A DNA stretch of 64,000 nucleotides from Microtetraspora glauca (GCA_001570385.1 BBYL01000028.1:1-64000); one strand, 5' to 3'. Shown: positions 50,567 to 59,653, numbered from the stretch's first letter. Numbers and translations: made by a program. Notes: generated by a model from the letters alone, not told the origin.

Positions 50567-52159
50567 TCAACGGGCGGTGCGATGGACCACGACGCCGTCG
50601 ACGATCGTCGCCACGACTCCGGTCCCCCGGACGTCCCCGCTGTCGAGCAGGTCCCGGTCGAGCACGACGAGGTCGGCGTCCATCCCGACGGCGACACCGC
50701 CCCGCCGGTGTTCGGCGTACGCCGCGTAGGCCGCCCCGCGCCCGTACGCGGTGAGCGCCTGCGGCAGGGTGAGCGCGTGGTCCGCGGACATCGCCGCGTG
50801 CAGTGTCATGAAGGGGTCGAAGTCCACCACGGGCCAGTCGGACCCGAGCGCGATGACCCCTCCCGACGCGTGGATCGCGGACATCGGCCAGTTCGCGGCC
50901 GCGCGCTCCGGTCCGATCACGCCGTGCCAGTCGTGCGCCCGGTCCGGAGCGGAGAAGGCGTGCGCGGGTTGCATGCTCGCCACGACGTCCAGTGCCGCGA
51001 AGCGCTTGACGTCCTCCGGATGGATGACCTCGACGTGCTCGACGCGGTGCCGGCGCCGCCCCGCCGCCTCGAACGCGTCCAGGGCCATGCGGACGGCGCG
51101 GTCGCCGATGGCGTGCAGCTGGACCTGCCATCCCCGCCGGTGCGCCTCCACGGTGAAGGCGGTGAGCTGTTCCGGCTCGAAGGCGGGCACGCCGCTGCTC
51201 TCCTCGCCTTCGTACGGCGCCAGCATCGCGGCCGTCCGGCTCTCGATCACGCCGTCGACGAAGCCTTTGACGATCCCGCTCGTCAGCCAGTCGCCGCCGC
51301 GGAGCGGCGCCACCAGCTCGGCATGCTCGTCCAACGTCGTCCGCCAGTCCGCGAGCGACTGCTCGGGCGCCATGGGCAGGGCGATCCTCGAACGCAGCGT
51401 CAGCCCGCCCTCGGCCAGCACCTCCCGCCACACCGGCACCTCGCGCGGATCGGTCCGGGCGTCCTGCACGGCGGTGAACCCGGACGCGTTCAGCACCTGT
51501 ACGGCCCGGCGCAGGGCGAGCTTCAGGTCATGGTGGGTCGGCTCGGGCATCACCTGGTAGATGAGCTGGCCCGCCTTCTCCTTCAACCACCCGGTGGGCT
51601 CACCGGTCGCCGGATCGCGCACAATCGTGCCGTTGACGGGATCGGGGGTGTGGCGGTCGATGCCCGCGGCGCGCAGGGCGGCGGAGTTCACCCAGTAGCT
51701 GTGGCCGTCCATGCAGGTCATCATGGCCGGGCGGTCGGGCAGGACCGCGTCGAGCAGTTCCTTGGCGGGCCTGGCGTCCCCCCAGGCGGCGTAGTGCCAC
51801 CCTCCGCCCCAGATCCACGGCAGCTCCGGGTGCGCCGCGGCGTACTCCGCGATACGCGCCTGCAGCTCCGGGACAGTGGCGGCACCTCTCAGCGCGAGCA
51901 GGCCGTCCCACTGGCCGCCGGGGATCACGTGGATGTGGGCGTCGTCGAACCCCGGGAGGACGGACCCGCCCGCGGCGTCGATCACCTGGGCGCGGGGATG
52001 GCGCAGACGCAGCGCCTCGGCGTCGGAGACGACGGCGGAGATCCTGCCGTCCTCGATCACCAGGGCGGTGGGCGCGTCGTCGGGCCGGGGTCCCGTCGAC
52101 GCGCCGGGTAGGAACAGGCGGCCGTTGATGATGGTCAGGTGCTTGGGGGTTGCGTCCAT
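50567..52159 (-). CDS. Amidohydrolase_3 (NfdA/YtcJ-type)
   Basis: A 530-residue member of the YtcJ/NfdA family: GFDDAHIHVIPGGQ with the HxH metal pair, GGGWHYAAWG, then QLHAIGDRAV, HRVEHVEVIHPED and ALGSDWPV. The characterised member NfdA removes the formyl group from N-substituted formamides. ATG 52159 is chosen because AGGAGG is 5 bases upstream; a second ATG directly before it is too close. Next to RidA and D-amino-acid enzymes, a deformylase or deacylase role on an N-modified substrate is plausible. Confidence 0.78.
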   Translation of the reverse strand: MDATPKHLTIINGRLFLPGASTGPRPDDAPTALVIEDGRISAVVSDAEALRLRHPRAQVIDAAGGSVLPGFDDAHIHVIPGGQWDGLLALRGAATVPELQARIAEYAAAHPELPWIWGGGWHYAAWGDARPAKELLDAVLPDRPAMMTCMDGHSYWVNSAALRAAGIDRHTPDPVNGTIVRDPATGEPTGWLKEKAGQLIYQVMPEPTHHDLKLALRRAVQVLNASGFTAVQDARTDPREVPVWREVLAEGGLTLRSRIALPMAPEQSLADWRTTLDEHAELVAPLRGGDWLTSGIVKGFVDGVIESRTAAMLAPYEGEESSGVPAFEPEQLTAFTVEAHRRGWQVQLHAIGDRAVRMALDAFEAAGRRRHRVEHVEVIHPEDVKRFAALDVVASMQPAHAFSAPDRAHDWHGVIGPERAAANWPMSAIHASGGVIALGSDWPVVDFDPFMTLHAAMSADHALTLPQALTAYGRGAAYAAYAEHRRGGVAVGMDADLVVLDRDLLDSGDVRGTGVVATIVDGVVVHRTAR

Positions 52160-52185
52160 CATTCCTCCTAAACGGCGCCGGGCGG

Positions 52186-52626
52186 TCAGCCGACCAGGGC
52201 GGTGGCCTCGATCTCCACCGGGGAGTCCATCGGCAGCCGCGCGACGCCCACCGCGGACCGCGCGTGCTCGCCCACGTCGCCGAGCGCCTCGATGAACGCC
52301 TCCGAGGCGCCGTCGGCCACCAGGTGGTGTTCCAGGAAGTCCGGCCCGGTCGCGACGAACACCGTCACCTTGACGAGCGCGCGGATCCTGGCCAGATCGT
52401 TCAGTTCGCGCTGCAACGCGGCGAGGACGTTGAGCGCGCACTGCCGCGCGGCCGCCCGGCCCTGCTCCAGCGTGAGTTCCGCGCCGACGCGGCCACGTAG
52501 CGGGAACTCCCCCTCGCGCGCCGCGACCTGCCCCGAAACGTGCAGCTCGTCACCGCTCCACCGGCACGGCACGTAGCGCGCGAAGGGCGCCAACGGCTCG
52601 GGCAGTGCGAGAAATCCGGTTTCCAT
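52186..52626 (-). CDS. RidA-family enamine/imine deaminase
   Basis: A 146-residue Rid protein with the fold marks YVPCRWSGDELHVSGQVA, ARQCALNVLAALQRELNDLARI and a C-terminal RSAVGVARLPMDSPVEIEATA including the substrate-binding Arg. RidA proteins hydrolyse reactive enamine/imine products of PLP enzymes or D-amino acid oxidation. It is the first gene of the operon, just downstream of the promoter shared with the importer operon, and would handle intermediates made by the later enzymes. Confidence 0.85.
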   Translation of the reverse strand: METGFLALPEPLAPFARYVPCRWSGDELHVSGQVAAREGEFPLRGRVGAELTLEQGRAAARQCALNVLAALQRELNDLARIRALVKVTVFVATGPDFLEHHLVADGASEAFIEALGDVGEHARSAVGVARLPMDSPVEIEATALVG

Positions 52627-52651
52627 GCCGACCTCCTGGGCGTTCTGGGCG

Positions 52652-52684
52652 CTTCACGGGGCTCGCCTCGCGAGCCCCGTGAAG
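52652..52684. terminator. 14-bp perfect hairpin at the ridA transcription start
   Basis: CTTCACGGGGCTCG pairs exactly with CGAGCCCCGTGAAG around CCTCG. It lies downstream of the leftward amidohydrolase gene (52806) and could end its transcription, but it also coincides with the predicted start of the ridA transcript, so it may instead form a 5' leader hairpin. Confidence 0.6.
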
Positions 52685-52688
52685 GCCG

Positions 52689-52728
52689 AGGCTATCCAAG
52701 ATTTAGACTGTTGGTCAATGGCTTGGAC
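52689..52728 (-). promoter_or_regulatory. Promoter with GTCNAA direct repeats, ridA operon
   Basis: Read leftward: TTGACC (52718-52713), an 18-base spacer, TAGCCT (52694-52689). GTCCAA (52728-52723) and GTCTAA (52708-52703) are 20 bp apart. The same arrangement stands before the importer operon at 45646-45685. Start would fall near 52682, about 55 bases before the ridA ATG. Confidence 0.7.
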
Positions 52729-52805
52729 GTTTTGTAAATGCTCGCCGGGTGGCCGCGGCACCTCCCGGCGAGCCGGGCATCCCGTCCCGCTGTTCAGCCC
52801 ACTGA

Positions 52806-54434
52806 TCAGCCCACTGATCGGCCCACTGTCCGGTGGGTCCACCGGCCGCCCACGAGCGTGCCGAGCACGCTCGGGCGGCGCAGTTCCCCGGACGCGAGGA
52901 GCGACGGGTCGCGCTCAAGGATCATCAGGTCGGCCGGCTCCCCTTCCCGTACGGTGGAGCGTCCCCTGGAGGCGGCGGCGAGCGCGTCCTTGAGCGAGAT
53001 GGCCTGCTCGGGATGCCACGGCGGGCGCTCGTCGTCGGTCCTGGTCACCGCCGAGGCGATGCCGTCCCAGGGATCGAGCGGCGCGACAGGCGCGTCGGAG
53101 CCGAGTTCGAGGGTCGCGCCCGCCGCGAGCAGGTCGGCGTACGCGAAGGCCCTGGAGGTCCGGCCGCACCAGTGGGTGTCGGCGACCTCGCGGTCGTCCG
53201 GGGCGTGCGCGGGCTGCACTCCGGCGACCAGGCCCGGCCGCGCGAACCTGGCGAAGTCGGCCGCGCGGACGAGCTGCGCGTGCTCGATGCGCCCGGGGCA
53301 GCCGACGCGTTCGAAGGCGTCGAGCGCGATGGAGGAGGCGAGGTCGCCGATCGCGTGCACGGCGGGGTGCAGGCCGTGGCGGGCGGCGTGCTCCATGATC
53401 GCGGCCAGCTCGGCCGGTGGCGTCTCCAGCCGCCCGTGGTCGCCGGAGCCGGGGTACGGGTCGTCGCAGTAGGCGGTGCGGGTGTTGAGCGAGCCGTCGA
53501 CGAACATCTTGACCGGACCGACCTCCAGCCATCCCCCCGAGCCCGCCACCGTGTCGCCGGTGCGCAGCCCACGGGCGATCGCCTCGTCGAGGCCGCTGCG
53601 CGGGATGGAGCAGGCGACGCGTACGGCGACCTCCTGCTCACGGAACCGCCGCAGCCAGTCCGTGACGTTGTCGGCCAGCTCGAAGTCCAGCATGCCGGTC
53701 ACCCCGATCCGGGCGGCGGCGACGGTCGACTCGGCCACCCACCTGTCCAGTAGCTCGCGAGGGGGTGGCGGCAGCGCGACCAGCGCGTTGTAGCACTCCG
53801 CTTCGCGAAGGACGCCGGTCGGGTGGTCGCCTCTGCCGATGAGGGCGAGCGCGGCGCCGCTGAGCCAGGCCGTGTGGAGGTCGTTGCTGATCAGCACGAC
53901 CGGGTGGGCATCGGGGAGCAGCGACCTGTCCGGCACGTCCGCCCAGAGTGCGTCGCGGAAGCCGTACCCCATGATCACTTCGGTGGCCGGCCCGGACGGT
54001 CGCAGGTGCGGCAGGACCAGCTCGGCCGCCTCTCGCGCGGAGCGTGCGCCGCCGAGGTCGATCCGGCGGCGGGCCTGCGCCCACTGCACGGAGTGCACGT
54101 GCGCGTCCCACAGCCCCGGCAGGACGGTCGCGCCTTCCAGATCGACGTCCTCGACCGCTCCGGCCCGCGTGTGGCCGGCCGTCAGGTCGCCGATCTGGGC
54201 GGAGCCGGGCGGCTCGTCGAGCACCGCGGCCACCCGCCCACCGATGATCAGGATGTGCCGGAGCGGGCCGCGGAGCCCGACCCTGGCGTTGCGCAGCACC
54301 AGGCCGGGACGCTCCTCGGACGCCGAAGGCGCGGGCGAGGAGACGACCGAGGAAACGGACGGGGCAACGGGAGGCGTCGACGGCGCCGAAGGAGAGGACA
54401 TATGGCAGACGCTAGGCGGTGTCCCCGCGATCAC
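52806..54434 (-). CDS. Amidohydrolase_3 (YtcJ-type), PucR-coupled
   Basis: A protein of up to 542 residues in the YtcJ/NfdA group: GLWDAHVHSVQWAQ with the HxH pair, GYGFRDALWADV, VGPVKMFVDGSLNTRT, AVHAIGDLASSIAL, RIEHAQLV and ELGSDAPV. GTG 54434 directly abuts the PucR stop (TGAGTG), favouring translational coupling; an ATG at 54401 would remove a Ser/Pro-rich leader that looks non-conserved. It differs clearly from the copies at 50567 and 59752. With PucR it forms its own unit; PucR-type regulators usually control nitrogen-compound catabolism. Confidence 0.75.
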   Translation of the reverse strand: MIAGTPPSVCHMSSPSAPSTPPVAPSVSSVVSSPAPSASEERPGLVLRNARVGLRGPLRHILIIGGRVAAVLDEPPGSAQIGDLTAGHTRAGAVEDVDLEGATVLPGLWDAHVHSVQWAQARRRIDLGGARSAREAAELVLPHLRPSGPATEVIMGYGFRDALWADVPDRSLLPDAHPVVLISNDLHTAWLSGAALALIGRGDHPTGVLREAECYNALVALPPPPRELLDRWVAESTVAAARIGVTGMLDFELADNVTDWLRRFREQEVAVRVACSIPRSGLDEAIARGLRTGDTVAGSGGWLEVGPVKMFVDGSLNTRTAYCDDPYPGSGDHGRLETPPAELAAIMEHAARHGLHPAVHAIGDLASSIALDAFERVGCPGRIEHAQLVRAADFARFARPGLVAGVQPAHAPDDREVADTHWCGRTSRAFAYADLLAAGATLELGSDAPVAPLDPWDGIASAVTRTDDERPPWHPEQAISLKDALAAASRGRSTVREGEPADLMILERDPSLLASGELRRPSVLGTLVGGRWTHRTVGRSVG

Positions 54435-56126
54435 TCATCGTTGAGAACGGACGTTCCATCCCTGGACTCTTGTGGGCATCGACGAGAACTCCGCACGCAT
54501 GTGGAGCAGGCGGAGCTGGAGCCAGATGACCAGCCGTTCGGTCGGATCGGCGAGATCCACTCCGAACAGCTCCTGCAGGCGGCGGACGCGGTAGCGCAGC
54601 GTGTTCTCGTGGATCGACAGCTCGGCCGCGGCCCTGGCCGCCTCGCCGAACGCGTCCAGGTAGGCCAGCAGCGTCACCGCGTGCACGCTGGAGTGCACGG
54701 CGTCGTACTCCAGCATCCGCCGGACCGGTTCGAGCAGCCGCTCGGCCGCGGTGTCGCCTCTGTCGACGAGGTCGAGCAGGGCGATCCGGCTGCGCACCTG
54801 CTCGTCGGTGGCGACGCGCGTGGCGCCGCCCGCGGTCTCGGCCAGTACGCGGACGACGCGGTCGGCGAGCCGGCGGGACTCCGGGACCTGCTCCAGCCTC
54901 GCCGCGAGGGGGCCGATGCCAACGTGCAGGTCCATCCCGGCGGCCTTGCGCACGGAGGCCGCGGTGTCGGTGGCGAACCGGACCAGCCGGGCGAGCGGCG
55001 TGCCCTCCGGCACGGGCACCAGGGCGTAGAGCACGCTCCGGCTCGTGGTGCAGACGGCCTCGTGGTGCCACGCCTCGCACGCGAGGCTGACCAGGTCGAC
55101 GACGGTCGTGACGGCGGCCTCGGCGGCTCCCGGTTCGGGGACCGGCCGCGCGGGGGCGAACGCCATGATCGCCACGGACGAGTCGGCGGGCAGTCCCAGC
55201 CGCGCGGCAGCGACGGACTCGGAGACGTCGCCGTCGAGCAGGAGTCGCAGCGTCTCCGCCCGTTGCCAGCGCCACGGGTCGCCGGGGTCGCGCGAGCGCA
55301 GCATGTGCGCCGCCGCGATCCGGCCCGCGTCCCCGAGCAGCCGCATGGCCCCGGGGACGACAGGCGGCGTGCCGTCCAGCACCCAGATGAAGCCCAGGAG
55401 CCGGGCTCCGGCGCGCACCGCCGTGGCCAGCCGCCGCATGTGCCCCGGCCCGAGGCTCGGGAAGCGCACCGGCCCGTCGGCGCGGAACACCCGGCTGTAC
55501 TCGAGTCGGTTGGTCGGCCGCTGCGGCGTCTTGCGCCCCAGGATGCCCTGCTTGCGTATCTCGTCGATCTCCTGCCCCCGCACGTTGGAGTACGCGAGCA
55601 CGTTGCCCTCGGCGTCCTCGATGCAGGTCGCCCCGCCGATCGTGGTGGCGATCGCGTTGGCCAGGGCGAACAGGTCCCCGATGCCGACGGAGGAGAACGT
55701 CGCGGTGGCCGCTCCCGGCCCCGAGATCGCGGCGGTCAGCAGCGCGTCGAGCTGGCGCCACGGGATCCGCGCCGACGCCACGAGAAGCGCCACCCCCGCC
55801 TCGCGGGCGGCGTCGATGAGCTCGCCGAGTTCGGCGCCCCGGTCCTTGATGACGACCGCGTGGTAGTCGTGTGCCCCCGCCAGCCGTACGAGATCGCGGG
55901 TCTCCGGCGCGGACGGCCGCGCGCCGACGGCGAGCAGCACACCCGCGGGACGGTCGTCGAGCTGGTCGTCCGGGTCGTGCACGACGGGCTCGCCGATCGG
56001 CAGGCCGGCGTCGGGGACGTGGACGGCGGAGAGCACGTGCGAGCCAAGCGTCTCCAGCACCTGGCCGAGCGAGGGCCGGTACGGACGGGCCATGGTGCCG
56101 TCGGGGATCAGGTCGGTTTGGGACAT
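54435..56126 (-). CDS. PucR-family transcriptional regulator
   Basis: A 563-residue regulator with the PucR N-terminal domain (residues 1-130, DYHAVVIKDRGAELGELIDAA in relatives' style), a central GAF/GGDEF-like region and a C-terminal HTH_30 (LSIHENTLRYRVRRLQELFG). PucR and CdaR-like proteins activate purine, allantoin or sugar-acid catabolism. GAGGAAGGGG precedes the ATG. It is co-transcribed with the YtcJ-type amidohydrolase, whose substrate is probably its effector. Confidence 0.85.
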   Translation of the reverse strand: MSQTDLIPDGTMARPYRPSLGQVLETLGSHVLSAVHVPDAGLPIGEPVVHDPDDQLDDRPAGVLLAVGARPSAPETRDLVRLAGAHDYHAVVIKDRGAELGELIDAAREAGVALLVASARIPWRQLDALLTAAISGPGAATATFSSVGIGDLFALANAIATTIGGATCIEDAEGNVLAYSNVRGQEIDEIRKQGILGRKTPQRPTNRLEYSRVFRADGPVRFPSLGPGHMRRLATAVRAGARLLGFIWVLDGTPPVVPGAMRLLGDAGRIAAAHMLRSRDPGDPWRWQRAETLRLLLDGDVSESVAAARLGLPADSSVAIMAFAPARPVPEPGAAEAAVTTVVDLVSLACEAWHHEAVCTTSRSVLYALVPVPEGTPLARLVRFATDTAASVRKAAGMDLHVGIGPLAARLEQVPESRRLADRVVRVLAETAGGATRVATDEQVRSRIALLDLVDRGDTAAERLLEPVRRMLEYDAVHSSVHAVTLLAYLDAFGEAARAAAELSIHENTLRYRVRRLQELFGVDLADPTERLVIWLQLRLLHMRAEFSSMPTRVQGWNVRSQR

Positions 56127-56279
56127 AAGCGCCCCTTCCTCAACACGGGGGAGTAAATCACCCTACGGCACCGTGCCCGACCCCTCGCGCCGTCCTCGCG
56201 GGCACCTCCTCGGGGGCGCCGTCCTCACGGGCGCGTGCACGCGGTCAGCCGGCCGCGACGCCCGCTCATGGCGCCCCGT

Positions 56280-56900
56280 TCACGGCGCGCCATTCACGGC
56301 GCGCATCGCGTCGGCGAGCGCCGGGTTGCGGTGGACGTCGTCGGTGTCCAGGGCGCGGATCACCCGCTCGACGATCTCCGCCGGCTTGTCCTGGCTCAGC
56401 TTGGCCTTGCCCACGAGCCTCGACGGCACCAGGCGGAACCCCGTGGTTCCGGGGGCGATCCGCCGGGCGTACCCCTCCACATCGGCCATCCGGAACGGTT
56501 CCGGCCGCGCGGACTCGAAGTGATCGACGGTCGCCGAGAGCACCTCGTACGTCTCCTCGGGACCGAGCGGGCGCGGTGTTCCGTGCAGGTGAACGGTGAC
56601 GTGGTTCCAGGTCGGGACGTACGGCCCCGCCTCGTAGAACGCGGGCGAGACATACCCGTGCGGGCCCTGGACCACCAGCACGACCGGCCGCTCCCCCAGC
56701 CCGCGCGCGGCCGGGTCCGTACGGGCGAGATGCCCGACGACGGCGGGTCCGGGCGTCTCCGGATCGGGGATCACGGGAAGGTGCGTGACGACGAGCTCGC
56801 CCTCCGCCGAGACGGTCACGAGCGTCGCCCAGCCGTGGTCGCGAATCAGGCCACGCAGCGCCTCGGGATCGTCGAGCGCGTATATCTCCTGTTCCAGCAT
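56280..56900 (-). CDS. PaiB-like FMN-binding protein
   Basis: A 206-residue protein of the FMN_bind_2/PaiB family: HGWATLVTVSAEGELVVTHLPV, GHLARTDPA, GPHGYVSPAFYEAGPYVPTWNHVTVHLHG and a C-terminal FRLVPSRLVGKAKLSQDK. These split-barrel proteins bind FMN and include a B. subtilis repressor of sporulation and protease genes. The ATG at 56900 aligns with relatives; an ATG nine codons earlier is possible. The 3' end shows a doubled GTGAACGGCGCGCC-like stretch. Confidence 0.8.
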   Translation of the reverse strand: MLEQEIYALDDPEALRGLIRDHGWATLVTVSAEGELVVTHLPVIPDPETPGPAVVGHLARTDPAARGLGERPVVLVVQGPHGYVSPAFYEAGPYVPTWNHVTVHLHGTPRPLGPEETYEVLSATVDHFESARPEPFRMADVEGYARRIAPGTTGFRLVPSRLVGKAKLSQDKPAEIVERVIRALDTDDVHRNPALADAMRAVNGAP

Positions 56901-57002
56901 GCGAACGATGAAACAGGTGTTACACATCGCCTGTCAGCGTGGAAGCCGCCAAGGCCCCACGGGGAACTTTGGGCGTCCCGACAAAGGACCCGTGCGGTCA
57001 CT

Positions 57003-57242
57003 GCTCGCGCATGCCCCACGGGGTGCCGTACTCGGTCAGCAGGGTCGAGGAAGGCCCGGGGCGGAAGGGCTTCGGGGCCCGTACTCGGCGGCGGGCAGGT
57101 CCCGCCACTGGCTGCCGGTACGAAACCGCCACATCACCGCGTTGAACTGCTGTCGCAGATCCGGGATCGACCCTCACTCGCCCAGCGACAAGTGAGGCTC
57201 GATCAAGGACCACTCCTCGTCGGTGAGGTCTCCACGCGCCAT
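57003..57242 (-). pseudogene. IS5-family transposase remnant
   Basis: Read leftward from ATG 57242 this begins MARGDLTDEEWSLIEPHLS, the standard start of IS5-group (DUF4096) transposases, then hits an in-frame TGA after LGE and continues as IPDLRQQFNAVMWRFRTGS, WRDLPAEYGP. Similarity ends near 57070 and the catalytic part is missing. The rest of 56901-57263 shows no gene. It lies 22 bases beyond the end of the DUF4132 gene. Confidence 0.75.
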
Positions 57243-57263
57243 GGCGAAGGGTCCGTACAGGCT

Positions 57264-59651
57264 CTAGGGAGCAACAAGCTGGCGGGTGATGCTGGGATCG
57301 CTGATCCTGGTGTCGTCCGCCAGCAGGAACGCCTTCGACAAGATGACCGACAACATTCCGCCGTCCTCCTCGAACGGCAGGAACACCGATGAGGCGGAGC
57401 GGTCGCGGCCGGGGACGATGCACAGGTAGGCGTCGTTCGGCTCCATCAGGATGTTGCCCGACCCCAGATGAATCCGGTAGGTGCGCAGTTGCCCGCGCAC
57501 GCGCAGGAACCGGTCAGTCAGCTCCACTCGGTCGGCGATTTTCAGCCGGGGCAACAGCCGGGCCAGCGCGTCACGCCGCGTACGAGCGGTCTCGCTCAGT
57601 TCGCCGAACCCGTACGACTTCCAGTAGCCGTCGTGCCCGGCCGCCGCCTGCTGGTCGAGTCCCAGGGACCCGACGAGGTCGGCGTCGCGCAGCATTTCCG
57701 ACAACACCAGCGGCGGCACTTCGGTGAGCGGCGCGTCGCCGGGAAGATCCGCGCGGCGGAACCGGATCGCGTCGGTGGCGGCGCAGGAGGCCGTGCCCCA
57801 GGCGTCCCGCTGGGGGTCGGAGGCGACCCGCATGCTCCAGCTCGCCTGCCAGCCGGCGAGCGTCTTGACGGCCGCCCCTATGTCGCCGCCGCATTCGTAG
57901 TCCCAGTGACCGATCGACAGCCCGCTCCAGCCGCGCTGCTCCAGCAGCGCCTTGGCCTGCCCGTAGCGCACGAAGTGGCCCTTGAAACGGTCGGAGTGGG
58001 TGCGGGTGCGCTCCTCGGCGGGAGTGAGCAGGTAGACCTCGCGAAACATCTGCTTGAACGGCTGCCTGATCCCCCGCTTCAGCAGGTGGTCGCGCCAGCC
58101 GCGCACCCCCTCGGCGCTCTCCTGGATAGGGTGCCACAATCGGACGGGTGTGTCGGCGCCTGGACGCACGGATCTGCCGCTCGCGTCGACCAGTGCCCAG
58201 TCGCCGCCGCTCCTGACCGGCAGCCCGGCGAACCCGTCGGGGAGCCGCCAGATGAGGGCGCGGGTGTAGGGGCCGGTGACCGGATGGTCGAAGAAGTACT
58301 GCTCGGCCTCCTGCCAGGACAGCTCGCGTTCGACGATGAGCATCTGCTCCAGGCGCAACCGCTCGGCGGCCTGCGTGCGTTTGAGGTCTTTCAGTGTGGC
58401 CTTGAGATCGGCGAGCACGGGGTCCCTGCGGATGGACTGGGGCGCCGACTTGACGACGCGCCCGGACGCGTTGACGAACCGCAGCACCGGCCCGTCGACG
58501 TCGAGCCGGACGACGCAGTCGCCGGCCTGCTCCTCCCGGACCCCGTCGGGGCCGAGCCCGAAGGCCGGGACCGTCCGGTCGACGAGCTGTTCGTGGCTCA
58601 GCCCCTCTTGTACGGCCACCGCGTCGAGGCCATCGGACGCCTTTGCCAGCAGGGCCGGTCTACGCAGCTTGGCTCGCACGCGCGCGAGCACGCCCACCGT
58701 GTCGAGGCCGCCCCGCTTGGCCAGCGCGTTCAGTGCGGCGTTGGCCAGTCTCTCGTTGCGGCAGACGGCAGCGCCGCCGGTGCCGTTGCGCCCGATGCCG
58801 CAGTTGATGGCGACGTCGCCGAGCAGCGTGGACACCCAGGGCGCGTCGATCACCTCACAGGTCCACAGCATGCCGCGCAGCGGGAGGGCGGTGTGGCGGG
58901 CGAGGAAGACCCTGCCGCCGGGCTCGCGGCTCTCGCGATGGGTGGCCACGCGGGAGAGGATCTCGCGCAGCACTGCCACGCCGTCGTCAGTGAGCAGCGT
59001 ACGGACCTTGGCGAGCCAGGGTTCGCTGGGCCTGTGGGCCTTGGCCTTGCGCCAGTGTTTCAGCAGGGGCAGCACGGCGGGGTGAGCCAGCCGGGCGGCG
59101 TACTTCCCTGCCATGGCACGGGCGATGGGGTCGCCGTCCCAGACCAGGCTGCGCACGACCCCAGCCGGCCCGTGCTCTGGGGGCTCGGTCAGGACGCGCT
59201 CCAGGTCCTTGCGTAACGCGGCCCGGCCCGGGCTGCGGTGAGCCGGGTGCCACGGCGGCGCGTCACCAAGGATCTGACGGCGCTCGGAGTATCCGAGCGC
59301 CGCGATGGCGGCCAGCGGAATCCGGTACAGCTCGGCGTGCCCGGTGTGACCGCAACTCGACAGCGCGTCGGCGATCTCCCACAGGACGCGCGCGTCCTCG
59401 AACGTCCAGGGGATGTCGCCATCGGCCACCTCACGCACCAGCCGGAGCACCTCCTCGGGGTACTCGTGGCCGCCCTTGTCGCCCAGGCTGAGCCGCAGTT
59501 GCGCCCACATGCCGAACGCCCTGCGCCCGGCCTCGTCGGCGCCAGGCCGCCTGCCCGCGTCGTACAGGGCGAACAACTCACGCGGCAGCCCCTCGATGCG
59601 GTAGTTGAGCAGGTAGCCCTGGGACTTGGGAAAGTTGCCGAGGACGCCCAT
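57264..59651 (-). CDS. DUF4132 protein
   Basis: A 795-residue cytosolic protein. The C-terminal half holds the DUF4132 domain, with DLKRTQAAERLRLEQMLIVERELSWQE, HPVTGPYTRALIW, GVRGWRDHLLKRGIRQPFKQMFREVYLLTPAEE and GWSGLSIGHWDYECGGD; the N-terminal half is helical and repeat-like. The family includes MolR-related and WGR-linked proteins, without an assigned biochemical activity. The ATG at 59651 is supported by the start MGVLGNFPKSQGYLL. The gene stands alone and is bracketed by an IS5 remnant downstream and an IS3 remnant upstream, which suggests arrival on a mobile segment. Confidence 0.75.
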   Translation of the reverse strand: MGVLGNFPKSQGYLLNYRIEGLPRELFALYDAGRRPGADEAGRRAFGMWAQLRLSLGDKGGHEYPEEVLRLVREVADGDIPWTFEDARVLWEIADALSSCGHTGHAELYRIPLAAIAALGYSERRQILGDAPPWHPAHRSPGRAALRKDLERVLTEPPEHGPAGVVRSLVWDGDPIARAMAGKYAARLAHPAVLPLLKHWRKAKAHRPSEPWLAKVRTLLTDDGVAVLREILSRVATHRESREPGGRVFLARHTALPLRGMLWTCEVIDAPWVSTLLGDVAINCGIGRNGTGGAAVCRNERLANAALNALAKRGGLDTVGVLARVRAKLRRPALLAKASDGLDAVAVQEGLSHEQLVDRTVPAFGLGPDGVREEQAGDCVVRLDVDGPVLRFVNASGRVVKSAPQSIRRDPVLADLKATLKDLKRTQAAERLRLEQMLIVERELSWQEAEQYFFDHPVTGPYTRALIWRLPDGFAGLPVRSGGDWALVDASGRSVRPGADTPVRLWHPIQESAEGVRGWRDHLLKRGIRQPFKQMFREVYLLTPAEERTRTHSDRFKGHFVRYGQAKALLEQRGWSGLSIGHWDYECGGDIGAAVKTLAGWQASWSMRVASDPQRDAWGTASCAATDAIRFRRADLPGDAPLTEVPPLVLSEMLRDADLVGSLGLDQQAAAGHDGYWKSYGFGELSETARTRRDALARLLPRLKIADRVELTDRFLRVRGQLRTYRIHLGSGNILMEPNDAYLCIVPGRDRSASSVFLPFEEDGGMLSVILSKAFLLADDTRISDPSITRQLVAP

Positions 59652-59653
59652 GT

